A stretch of DNA of 5,609 nt, taken from assembly GCA_014860725.1 (NCBI GenBank), contig JACZJD010000488.1, positions 1 through 5,609 of the forward strand, read 5' to 3'. Position numbers and translations under genes: made by a program. Shown here piece by piece: positions 1 through 5,540 of the stretch. This DNA is from Aquamicrobium sp. (lineage in GTDB: Bacteria; Pseudomonadota; Alphaproteobacteria; Rhizobiales; Rhizobiaceae). The notes beneath the pieces are model-generated. The model did not search any database. It saw only the letters and a list, made by a program, of their open reading frames with translations, and was not told the origin of the DNA. Numbering within the stretch: the stretch's first letter is position 1; each line of letters starts with the position of its first letter.

Positions 1-756
1 GGGTTTGTCGTAGCCGGCGAGGCGCAGCATGTGCCAGGCGAGCGCGTGGTTGCTGGAGGTGACGGGCTTGCCGAGCTTGGCCTCGACCGCCTCGGCGATG
101 CGGGCGACGCGCAGGCTGGTGCAGGAGATGAACACCGCCTCGCAGGCGTCGGAGGCGCCGACCTCCATGATCGCCTTCTCGATGGAGGCGGGGGAGATGC
201 GGGCGACGCGGTTGTCGTCCGGCTCGTTGAACGAGCCCATGACGGGGATCTCCAGCCCGCGCTCCGTGAAGGCGGCGCGCAGCGAATGGTTGATGGTGGC
301 GATGTAGGGCGTGAGGAGCGCGACGCGCTTCCTGCCCAGCGCCGCGAAGGCGGCGACGGCGGCCGTCACCGGGTCCGTCACCTTCACGCCCGGCAGCACC
401 TCGCGCACGCGCTCGGCCACGGTCGCCTCGCCGATCACCAGCGCGCCGGAGGTGCAGCCGAAGCCGACGGCGCCGAACGCGACGTCGGGCAGGAGCCGCG
501 CCGCACCCGGAATGTCGGCCTCCATCCGGCGCAGATTGTCGGGCGTGATCTCGACCGGCGACGGCAGGCGCGCGCCGTAGAGCGCCACGCCCTCCGGCAC
601 GGCGAGGCGGAACTCGTCCTCGATGGTCTGGTCGGTGCGCAGCACCAGGAGGCCGATATTGGCCAGCGTGCCGACGCCGGCATCGGTGTCGAAGGCGATG
701 TTCTCGATGTTCGAGATCAGGTCCGCCGGCTCGGCCGGCCTTGCAGCGATGGTCAT
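1..756 (-). CDS. Asp/Glu racemase / maleate isomerase / EutA-like enzyme, C-terminus cut by window edge
   Basis: Reading the minus strand from the ATG at 756-754 gives 252 codons with no stop before base 1, so the gene is incomplete at its 3' end. The N-terminus (about residues 32-50, NIGLLVLRTDQTIEDEF) and two cysteine motifs, GFGCTSGAL with Cys101 and SCTSLR with Cys212, match the cytoplasmic Asp/Glu racemase superfamily, in which paired cysteines on two similar lobes act on the substrate alpha carbon or double bond. Having both cysteines fits a racemase or maleate cis-trans isomerase better than arylmalonate decarboxylase, which keeps only the second one. The ending TSSNHALAWHMLRLAGYDKP is typical of the last part of the maleate isomerase/EutA-like branch, so few residues are probably missing. 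A purine-rich ribosome site (AAGGGA, 766-761) lies 4 nt before the ATG. The gene starts 51 bp after livF on the same strand with no terminator seen between them, so co-transcription is likely. The family is confident; the exact reaction (racemase, maleate isomerase or ectoine-pathway EutA-like) is open. Confidence 0.85.
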   Translation of the reverse strand, partial: MTIAARPAEPADLISNIENIAFDTDAGVGTLANIGLLVLRTDQTIEDEFRLAVPEGVALYGARLPSPVEITPDNLRRMEADIPGAARLLPDVAFGAVGFGCTSGALVIGEATVAERVREVLPGVKVTDPVTAAVAAFAALGRKRVALLTPYIATINHSLRAAFTERGLEIPVMGSFNEPDDNRVARISPASIEKAIMEVGASDACEAVFISCTSLRVARIAEAVEAKLGKPVTSSNHALAWHMLRLAGYDKP

Positions 757-760
757 GATG

Positions 761-766
761 TCCCTT
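761..766 (-). promoter_or_regulatory. Ribosome binding site of the racemase-like gene
   Basis: On the minus strand the string GGGAAGGGA precedes the ATG at 756, with its AAGGGA core 4 nt upstream of the start codon. It supports that start and shows that translation is initiated independently of livF, whose stop lies 51 bp upstream. Confidence 0.6.
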
Positions 767-807
767 CCCGGAATGATGGACGGAAGAACGGCAGGCGGCG
801 CGAGGCC

Positions 808-1542
808 TCAGGCGACGGCTTCGGCCGGCGGCTCGCCGCCGAGATAGAGGTGGCGCATGGCCGGGTCGGCGAGGAGGTCGGCCGCCCGGCCCTCGATCGC
901 CACCTTGCCGAGCGACAGCACATAGGCGCGGTCGGCGACGCCCAGCGCCTCGAAGGCGTTCTGCTCGACCATGACGATGCACATGCCGGTGCGGTCGCGG
1001 ATGGCGGCGATGGCCGCGAAGACGTCGTGCATCATCGCCGGCGACAGGCCGGCCGAGGGCTCGTCGAGGAGGAGCACCCGCGGGCCGGAGATCAGGGCGC
1101 GGGCGAGCGACAGGATCTGCCGCTCGCCGCCCGACAGGGCCGAGGCCTTGCGGTCCTGCTTGGAGGCGAGCATCGGATATTCCTGCATCAGCGCGGCATA
1201 GCGCGCGTTGCGCTCGGGTGCGGCGAGGTGGCGCGCGCCGAGCATGATGTTGTCGGCCACCGTCAGCGTCGCGAAGACGTTGTCGGTCTGCGGCACGAAG
1301 CCCATGCCGCGATGGCGGATGCGCTCGTGCACCGGCATGGCGGTGACGTCGCCGCCCTCGATCTCGACCCTGCCGCCGCGCGGCTTCACGTAGCCGGCTA
1401 TGCACTTCAGCAGCGTGGACTTGCCGCAGCCGTTGGGGCCGAGGATGGTGACGATCTCGCCGCCAGATGCGGCGAGGTCGATGCCCTGAAGAATGTCGGG
1501 GCCGTCGCCGTAGCCGGCGCGTACCTTGTCTACCCGGATCAT
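808..1542 (-). CDS. livF: HAAT-family ABC transporter ATP-binding protein, LivF type
   Basis: This 244-residue protein is one of the two cytoplasmic ATPases that drive Liv-type uptake. Visible motifs are Walker A GPNGCGKS (35-42), Q-loop Gln85 in GFVPQ, signature LSGGE (136-140), Walker B RVLLLDE (155-161) and the switch region MVEQN (191-195). The Gln193 at the place where most ABC ATPases carry histidine is, as I recall, a usual LivF trait (VEQN) and separates it from LivG (VEHD). The length is normal for LivF, and the C-terminal tail HLYLGGE (231-237) is the family's usual ending. Its ATG overlaps the livG stop in an ATGA (1539-1542), indicating translational coupling. An AAGGTG ribosome site lies just upstream inside livG. 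The substrate cannot be inferred from the ATPase. Confidence 0.96.
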   Translation of the reverse strand: MIRVDKVRAGYGDGPDILQGIDLAASGGEIVTILGPNGCGKSTLLKCIAGYVKPRGGRVEIEGGDVTAMPVHERIRHRGMGFVPQTDNVFATLTVADNIMLGARHLAAPERNARYAALMQEYPMLASKQDRKASALSGGERQILSLARALISGPRVLLLDEPSAGLSPAMMHDVFAAIAAIRDRTGMCIVMVEQNAFEALGVADRAYVLSLGKVAIEGRAADLLADPAMRHLYLGGEPPAEAVA

Positions 1543-2300
1543 GACAGCACCTTGGGTCGTTCAACGGACTTGCCGAGATAGGCCTCGACGACGCGCTCGT
1601 TCTCGGCGAGCTCGGCGGGCGGGCAGTCGGCGATGATCTCGCCGCGGTCGAGCACGATGCAGCGGCTGCACAATTCGCGGATGAAGTGCATGTCGTGCTC
1701 GACCACCAGCATGGCGACGCCGCGGGCGTTGAAGGCGCGCAGCAGATCGACCATGCGGCTGCGCAGCTGCGGGTGGACGCCGGCCGTCGGCTCGTCGAGG
1801 CACAGCAGCGACGGCCGCGTGCGCAGCGCGAGCGCGATGGAGAGCAGCTTCTTCTGGCCGCCCGAGAGCGAGCTCGCCGGCAGGTCCGCGACCGGCCGGA
1901 GCGCGAACTGGTCGATGAGCGTCTCGACCTCGGGGTCGTCGGCGCGGCGGCGCAGGAAGGCCTCCACGAGCCCGGCGCCCTCGCGCGAGCCGGCGGAAAG
2001 CACCTCGCGCACGCTCATGCGGTGCGGCATCGAGGGCAGCTGGAAGGTGCGCACGAGGCCGCGCCGCGCGATGTCGTGGGCGGCAAGGCCGGCAAGCTCT
2101 TCGCCGCGGAAGCGGATCTCGCCGGCATCGGCGCGCGAGAAGCCGGAGACGATGTTGAGCAGCGTCGACTTGCCCGAGCCGTTGGGGCCGAGCAGGCCGA
2201 CGATCTCGCCCTCGGCGACGCCGAAGCGCACGTCGGAGAGCACCTGATGCGCGCCGAAGGCCTTGGCGATGCCAGCGCCCTGAAGGACCGTCTCAGCCAT
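1539..2300 (-). CDS. livG: HAAT-family ABC transporter ATP-binding protein, LivG type
   Basis: This 253-residue protein is the second cytoplasmic ATPase of the transporter. It shows Walker A GPNGSGKS (38-45), Q-loop Gln87 in RTFQLP, signature LSGGQ (145-149), Walker B SLLCLDE (164-170) and a true switch histidine, His202, in VVEHDM. The RTFQ segment followed by a variable insertion (about 90-125) and the ending VVEAYLG (237-243) mark the LivG branch. The insertion is on the short side compared with E. coli LivG, as in many alphaproteobacterial homologues. The ATG at 2300 lies inside the end of livM (8 bp overlap), with GGAGAAG just upstream as ribosome site. The stop is shared with the livF start through ATGA. 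All catalytic motifs are intact. Confidence 0.96.
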   Translation of the reverse strand: MAETVLQGAGIAKAFGAHQVLSDVRFGVAEGEIVGLLGPNGSGKSTLLNIVSGFSRADAGEIRFRGEELAGLAAHDIARRGLVRTFQLPSMPHRMSVREVLSAGSREGAGLVEAFLRRRADDPEVETLIDQFALRPVADLPASSLSGGQKKLLSIALALRTRPSLLCLDEPTAGVHPQLRSRMVDLLRAFNARGVAMLVVEHDMHFIRELCSRCIVLDRGEIIADCPPAELAENERVVEAYLGKSVERPKVLS

Positions 2301-3246
2301 TGCGCTTCTCCGCCATCTGGGCTTTCGCCGGGCGGCCTTCGGCGGGCCGCGCCCCGGCGGGGGCCACGCCGCCGATCCGCTCGGGGACGAGGCCCTGGGT
2401 GCGCCACATCAGGAAGACCAGCAGGCCGCCGCCGACCAGCGTCAGCCGCATGGCCGCGACATATTCGGCCGGCGCGCCGAGCGCGTCCTTCACGAAGGGC
2501 ACGAAGGCGAACAGGAACTGCATCAGGATCGCGCCGACGATGGCGCCGAGATGGTTGCCCGAGCCGCCGATGATGACCATGGCCCAGATCAGGAAGGTCT
2601 CGGCGGCGACGAGCTGGTCCGGCCCGACGAAGGTGACGTAATGGGCGAAGACGAAGCCCGCCAGCGCCGCCATGGCGCCCGCGACGACGAGGGTGGCGGT
2701 GCGCGCCGCGTTGAGGTCGTAGCCGAGCGACAGCGCCAGCATCGGCTCCTCGCGGATGAGCTTGAGCGCCAGCCCGAAGCGGCTTTCGGTCAGCCGGCGG
2801 CAGAACCACCAGGCGAGGAGCAGGATGGCGAGGCACAGGCCGAGCGTCATCAGCGGGCCGGTCGGGCGCGGCAGGTCGCCGAAGATCAGCGGGATGCCGG
2901 CGATTCCCTGCGCGCCGCCGGTCAGCCACGCCTCGTTGGTGACGAGGATGCGCAGCACCTCGGCGACGGCGAGCGTGGCGATGCCCCAGTAGTCGGAGCC
3001 GAGGTTGCGGCCGAGCTGGGCGAAGGCGACGGCGATGACGGTCGAGAACAGCACCCCGAGCAGGAGGCCCGCGGCCGGGCCGAAGCCGCCCGCGAAGGCG
3101 AGCGCGGCCCCGTAGGTGCCGGCGCCGAACAGGATGATCTGGCCGAAATTGACGAGGCCCGCGAAGCCGACCTGCAGGTTGAGGCTGAGCGCCAGCATGC
3201 CGTAGAGGCAGGCCATGATGGCGACGTGGAGGACGAATTCAAACAC
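2293..3246 (-). CDS. livM: HAAT-family ABC transporter permease, LivM type
   Basis: This 317-residue inner-membrane protein is one of the two channel subunits. The start is GTG at 3246, backed by a strong GAGGTGA ribosome site. An early hydrophobic segment (about 5-26) leads into the LivM hallmark GFAGLVNFGQIILFGAGTYGAAL (27-49). Further family motifs are LTGGAQGIAGIP (108-119), the cytoplasmic coupling segment SRFGLALKLIREEPMLALSLGYD (155-177) that should contact the ATPases, and IIGGSGNHLGAIVGA (225-239). Multiple hydrophobic stretches are consistent with 8-10 membrane segments. The last ~27 residues (291-317) form a hydrophilic Ala/Pro/Lys/Arg-rich tail with no family match I recognise. 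Both ends overlap neighbours by 8 bp (livH upstream, livG downstream), a compact coupled arrangement. Confidence 0.95.
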   Translation of the reverse strand: MFEFVLHVAIMACLYGMLALSLNLQVGFAGLVNFGQIILFGAGTYGAALAFAGGFGPAAGLLLGVLFSTVIAVAFAQLGRNLGSDYWGIATLAVAEVLRILVTNEAWLTGGAQGIAGIPLIFGDLPRPTGPLMTLGLCLAILLLAWWFCRRLTESRFGLALKLIREEPMLALSLGYDLNAARTATLVVAGAMAALAGFVFAHYVTFVGPDQLVAAETFLIWAMVIIGGSGNHLGAIVGAILMQFLFAFVPFVKDALGAPAEYVAAMRLTLVGGGLLVFLMWRTQGLVPERIGGVAPAGARPAEGRPAKAQMAEKRNG

Positions 3247-4132
3247 GCTTCACCTCGCTGACGAACAGGCCGTGCGGCCTGACCAGAAGGACGATCACCA
3301 GGAGCAGGAACGAGGCCGCGGTGGCGTAGGCGGCGGGCACGAACAGGAACGACTGCCCGACCAGCGGCCCGAAATTGACGTTGGTGACGATCGTCTCGGC
3401 GATGGCGATGATGACGGCGCCGAGCACCGCGCCGAGCGCGTTGCCGAGGCCGCCGAGGATGGCCGCCGCGAAGATCGGCAGCAGCATCTCCATGCCGAGA
3501 TGCGCGCTCATCTCGCCCTTGACCGAGATGCCGATGCCGCCCAGCGCCGCCATGGTGCCGGACAGGAACACGACGACGTTGGTGACGCGGCGCGTGTTGA
3601 TGCCCGTACCCTTGGCCAGCACCGGGTTGGTGGCGGTGGCGCGCATGCAGCGGCCGAGATCGGTGCGGAACAGGATCAGCGCGAAGGCGGCGATGGCGAG
3701 CACGCTGATGACGACCGAGACGAGCTGATGGTCGGTGACGCGCGCGCCGAGGAAGCGGATCGGCGGGCTAATCTCCAGCTCGAAGCGCTGCGGGCGCGGC
3801 CCGGCCGTGACGAGGAAGACCGCCGAGAACACCATGCTGAGCGCCAGCGAGCCGATCATGGCGATGGCGGAGCCGGCGGCGAGCAGCCGCTCGAAGATCA
3901 GCACGTTGAGCACCACCGCCACCGCGCCGACGAAGGCGCAGGCGAGGAGGCCGGCGACGATCAGCGGCAGGCCGAGCATCTGGAGGCCGAGCGCGACCAG
4001 CGCGCCGGTGGTGGCGTACTGGACGAGCGTGACGTTCGGAAACCGGATCAGCGAGTAGACGCTGCTCAGGCCGATCGCGATCAGAGCCAGGTCCACGGAC
4101 CTGATGACGACGTCTATGACGAACTGGATCAT
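3239..4132 (-). CDS. livH: HAAT-family ABC transporter permease, LivH type
   Basis: With the ATG at 4132 this inner-membrane permease has 297 residues, a normal LivH length. An in-frame GTG at 4180 would add 16 hydrophilic residues (KRSGASGREFHQRER) ahead of the first membrane segment; they look like untranslated leader, so I prefer 4132. The site before it is a modest GAGAG. Hydrophobic segments run from residue 4 to about 286. Family marks are the cytoplasmic coupling loop TDLGRCMRATATNPVLAKGTGINTRRV (157-183) followed by FLSGTMAALGGI (189-200), and AILGGLGNALGAVLGAVIIAI (224-244), ending in VLLVRPHGLF (281-290). The region that usually reads like NFAHG in LivH is instead FPNVTLVQYATTGAL (31-45), so this is a divergent branch. 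It overlaps livM by 8 bp and is separated from livK by 155 bp. Confidence 0.93.
   Translation of the reverse strand: MIQFVIDVVIRSVDLALIAIGLSSVYSLIRFPNVTLVQYATTGALVALGLQMLGLPLIVAGLLACAFVGAVAVVLNVLIFERLLAAGSAIAMIGSLALSMVFSAVFLVTAGPRPQRFELEISPPIRFLGARVTDHQLVSVVISVLAIAAFALILFRTDLGRCMRATATNPVLAKGTGINTRRVTNVVVFLSGTMAALGGIGISVKGEMSAHLGMEMLLPIFAAAILGGLGNALGAVLGAVIIAIAETIVTNVNFGPLVGQSFLFVPAAYATAASFLLLVIVLLVRPHGLFVSEVKRV
3250..3256 (-). promoter_or_regulatory. Ribosome binding site deciding the GTG start of livM
   Basis: The minus strand reads GAGGTGA ending 3 nt before the GTG at 3246, inside the last codons of livH. It is the best Shine-Dalgarno match in the operon and supports GTG rather than the internal ATG at residue 11, which would remove part of the first membrane segment. 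Confidence 0.65.
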
Positions 4133-4181
4133 ACGTTCTCTCTGGTGGAATTCCCTGCCGGAGGCGCCGGACCGCTTCACG

Positions 4182-4198
4182 GGCCTCAGTGCGAGGCC
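4182..4198 (-). other. Short inverted repeat upstream of livH
   Basis: GGCCTC (4182-4187) pairs with GAGGCC (4193-4198) around a 5 nt loop. In livH mRNA this would be a six-pair GC-rich stem about 50 nt before the start codon. It may be chance in such GC-rich DNA. Confidence 0.3.
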
Positions 4199-4248
4199 GG
4201 CCGGTCCATGCCCTTGTTCTACGCCGTTCCGGAGGCGGGTCGCTTCGG

Positions 4249-4279
4249 GCGCGGGCCGGCGTCGAGCGCCGGCCCGCGC
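4249..4279 (-). terminator. Strong hairpin after livK, attenuator or mRNA-stabilising stem, no T-run
   Basis: GCGCGGGCCGGCG (4249-4261) is the exact reverse complement of CGCCGGCCCGCGC (4267-4279), giving a perfect 13 bp all-G/C stem with a 5 nt loop. It begins 8 nt after the livK stop codon. The minus strand beyond the stem reads CCGAAGCG, with no T-run, so it is not a classical intrinsic terminator. In several binding-protein-dependent transporter operons a hairpin here protects the upstream mRNA or causes partial termination, so that the binding protein is made in excess over the membrane subunits. That role is inferred; the stem itself is certain. Confidence 0.7.
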
Positions 4280-4287
4280 GCGTTTCG

Positions 4288-5382
4288 TCAGCGCGGCTTG
4301 ATGCCGTCGTCGATCTTCAGCTTCTCGTAGGGCTGCTTCGAGCGCTGGCCGTCGGCGTCGAAGATGATCGGGCCGGTGACGCCCTCGTAGTCCTTGCCGA
4401 CCTCGGCGAGGGCGGCGGTGATGGCCGCGGGCTCGGCGGAGCCGGCCTTGTCGAGCGCTGCGGCCAGCATCTTGACCGCGTCGTAGCCGTAGCCGTTGAA
4501 GGTCGAGCGGAAGCCCTCTCCGTACTTGGCCTTGTAGGCCTCCTCATAGGCTTGGCCGTTCGGGCCGATGTTGTTGAGGTCCATGCCGACCTGGCCCTGG
4601 ATGAAGCGCGGGTCGGAATCGGAGGTGCACATCGACAGGTAGATCGCGTACCAGGGGTGGGAGCCGGCGCCGATGCCGAGCTCGAACGCCTCGCGATTGA
4701 TGGTCGCCGCCTCGCGGCCGTAGGCCGAGTAGACGTAGACGTCGGGCGCGCCGCGCTCGAGCTGCTGCAATTCGCGGCGGTAGGTGGTCTGGCCCTCGGT
4801 GTAGAGGATGGTGGTAGTGATCTCGCCGCCGAGCGCGGTGAACGCCTTCTCGAACTGCGCCGCCACGCCCTGGCCGAAGGCGTTGTTGGGCACGATCACC
4901 GCCGCCTTCTTCCAGCCGTTGTCGACCACGTCCTGCGCGGCGAAGCCGGAGGAGACGTTGTCGAGGCCGATCAGGCTGAACGAGCCCTCGCCGAGCTGGC
5001 GGATCAGGCCCGAGGACGAGCCGATGTTGAGGTGGACGCGCTTCTCCTGAACCAGATACTGGCCGACCGGGATGGTGATGCCCGACGAATACTCGCCGAT
5101 CACCGCCGGGACGTTGTCGACGGTGACGAGCTTCTTGGCCGCGTCGAGCGCCGAGGGCGCGCGGCCGCCGGAATCCTCGATGATGACGTTGAGCTTGCCG
5201 CCGAGGACGCCGCCATTGGCGTTGACCTCCTCGACCGCCAGCTCGATGCCGCGGCGCTGGTCGTCGCCGATGGTGGCGCTGGCGCCGGAGAGCGGCAGGA
5301 CCGCGCCGATGGTGACGTCGGCGGCCTGCGCCATGACTGACGTGGCCGCGAGCATCGCAGCCGTAACGATGAGCTTTCGCAC
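4288..5382 (-). CDS. livK: Periplasmic substrate-binding protein of HAAT ABC transporter, LivK type
   Basis: This 364-residue protein is the ligand receptor of the uptake system. Residues 1-20 form a signal peptide: MRK, a hydrophobic core, then AQA with cleavage predicted before ADVTIG, so the mature protein is periplasmic. It has no lipobox cysteine. Type I periplasmic-binding-protein (Peripla_BP_6) traits are VTIGAVLPLSGASATIGDDQRRGIELAVEEVN (23-54), GGVLGGKLNVIIEDSGG (57-73), AVIGEYSSG (94-101), the hinge-near AVIVPNNAFGQGVAAQFE (161-178), and the C-terminal FNGYGYDAVKMLAAAL (295-310) and YEGVTGPIIFDADGQR (332-347). The mature part has a single cysteine (Cys252), so it lacks the disulfide of E. 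coli LivJ/LivK. The start is GTG at 5382, with GGGAG 7 nt upstream; a nearby ATG at 5396 is out of frame. It leads the operon. The ligand may be a branched-chain amino acid, another amino acid, an amide or a carboxylate. Confidence 0.95.
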   Translation of the reverse strand: MRKLIVTAAMLAATSVMAQAADVTIGAVLPLSGASATIGDDQRRGIELAVEEVNANGGVLGGKLNVIIEDSGGRAPSALDAAKKLVTVDNVPAVIGEYSSGITIPVGQYLVQEKRVHLNIGSSSGLIRQLGEGSFSLIGLDNVSSGFAAQDVVDNGWKKAAVIVPNNAFGQGVAAQFEKAFTALGGEITTTILYTEGQTTYRRELQQLERGAPDVYVYSAYGREAATINREAFELGIGAGSHPWYAIYLSMCTSDSDPRFIQGQVGMDLNNIGPNGQAYEEAYKAKYGEGFRSTFNGYGYDAVKMLAAALDKAGSAEPAAITAALAEVGKDYEGVTGPIIFDADGQRSKQPYEKLKIDDGIKPR

Positions 5383-5389
5383 GTGGGAT

Positions 5390-5394
5390 CTCCC
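5390..5394 (-). promoter_or_regulatory. Ribosome binding site of livK
   Basis: GGGAG on the minus strand lies 7 nt before the GTG at 5382, which fixes that codon as the start. The site sits in a small inverted repeat, GGGA-2 nt-TCCC (5385-5394), that could partly occlude it. Confidence 0.65.
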
Positions 5395-5441
5395 ATTGTT
5401 GCGTACGGCCGTTTTCGCCGCACTTTTTCCACTGGCAAGGT

Positions 5442-5453
5442 TATGTAGACATA
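5442..5453. promoter_or_regulatory. Operator-like inverted repeat upstream of livK
   Basis: TATGTAGACATA is a perfect inverted repeat with five-base arms and a two-base centre. A second, overlapping repeat, TAGA-4 nt-TCTA (5446-5457), covers the same site. Short ATGT/ACAT palindromes of this kind are used by several GntR (FCD-type) repressors, known for controlling uptake operons. It overlaps the candidate -10 region, a place where a repressor would block transcription. No regulator gene is in the window, so the assignment is inference. Confidence 0.35.
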
Positions 5454-5471
5454 TCTAACGGCAGATGTGAA
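5442..5471 (-). promoter_or_regulatory. Possible promoter of the livK operon
   Basis: On the minus strand TTCACA (5471-5466) differs at one base from the -35 consensus TTGACA. Eighteen bases downstream is TACATA (5447-5442), a weak -10 candidate. The stretch is clearly richer in A+T than its surroundings and lies about 60-90 bp before the livK start. The -10 match is poor, so the position of the promoter is tentative, though a promoter somewhere in 5411-5500 is likely. Confidence 0.35.
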
Positions 5472-5483
5472 TACACTTTTTCA

Positions 5484-5493
5484 CGCATATGCG
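5484..5493. promoter_or_regulatory. 10 bp perfect palindrome upstream of the candidate promoter
   Basis: CGCATATGCG is its own reverse complement and lies about 13 bp upstream of the candidate -35 element. Just beside it GTGAA (5467-5471) and TTCAC (5480-5484) form another inverted repeat with an 8 nt gap. It could be an activator site or chance. Confidence 0.25.
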
Positions 5494-5526
5494 CTTATCG
5501 GGCAGGGAGTCCGGATCGGCCGGCCC

Positions 5527-5540
5527 CGGCGTCGACGCCG
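5527..5540. repeat. 14 bp perfect palindrome at the edge of the terminal repeat
   Basis: CGGCGTCGACGCCG is a perfect 14 bp palindrome. It directly adjoins the TCATCCCGGC repeat and is preceded by another palindrome, GGCCGGCC (5518-5525). It is either part of a larger repeat element or a separate small stem with no loop. Confidence 0.5.

Larger units (their letters stand above)
4133..4287 (-). other. livK-livH intergenic leader
   Basis: This 155 bp stretch is the only sizeable gap inside the operon. It holds a strong hairpin next to the livK stop (4249-4279), a smaller hairpin (4182-4198) and the weak livH ribosome site. I see no convincing promoter on the minus strand and no small gene with a ribosome site. 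It is GC-rich like its surroundings, which fits transcribed spacer RNA. Confidence 0.6.

Noticed and set aside
31..1581. Plus-strand open frame of 516 codons opposite the racemase-like gene and livF
   Set aside because: It is antisense to two genes with clear family motifs. Its translation is a monotone of Gly, Ala, Arg, Asp and His with no domain, as expected from the complement of GC-rich codons.
2015..2929. Minus-strand 304-codon frame overlapping livM and livG in another frame
   Set aside because: It is Arg/Ala/Pro-rich out-of-frame reading of the two real genes, without hydrophobic segments or motifs.
1686..3261. Plus-strand open frames opposite livG and livM (1686-2573 and 2551-3261)
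   Set aside because: They have the same low-complexity charged composition, no ribosome site, and lie opposite intact transporter genes. They are codon-bias shadows.
4133..4180. N-terminal extension of livH from GTG 4180
   Set aside because: The 16 added residues are hydrophilic, unlike LivH N-termini, and the ATG at 4132 directly precedes the first membrane segment at normal family length.
3215..5340. Long plus-strand open frames opposite livH and livK (3215-4330 and 4189-5340)
   Set aside because: Biased composition and no recognisable motif; the minus-strand genes account for these bases.
5100..5438. Minus-strand 112-codon frame starting before livK
   Set aside because: It overlaps livK out of frame and is Arg/Ser/Pro-rich; livK has a signal peptide and family motifs in its own frame.
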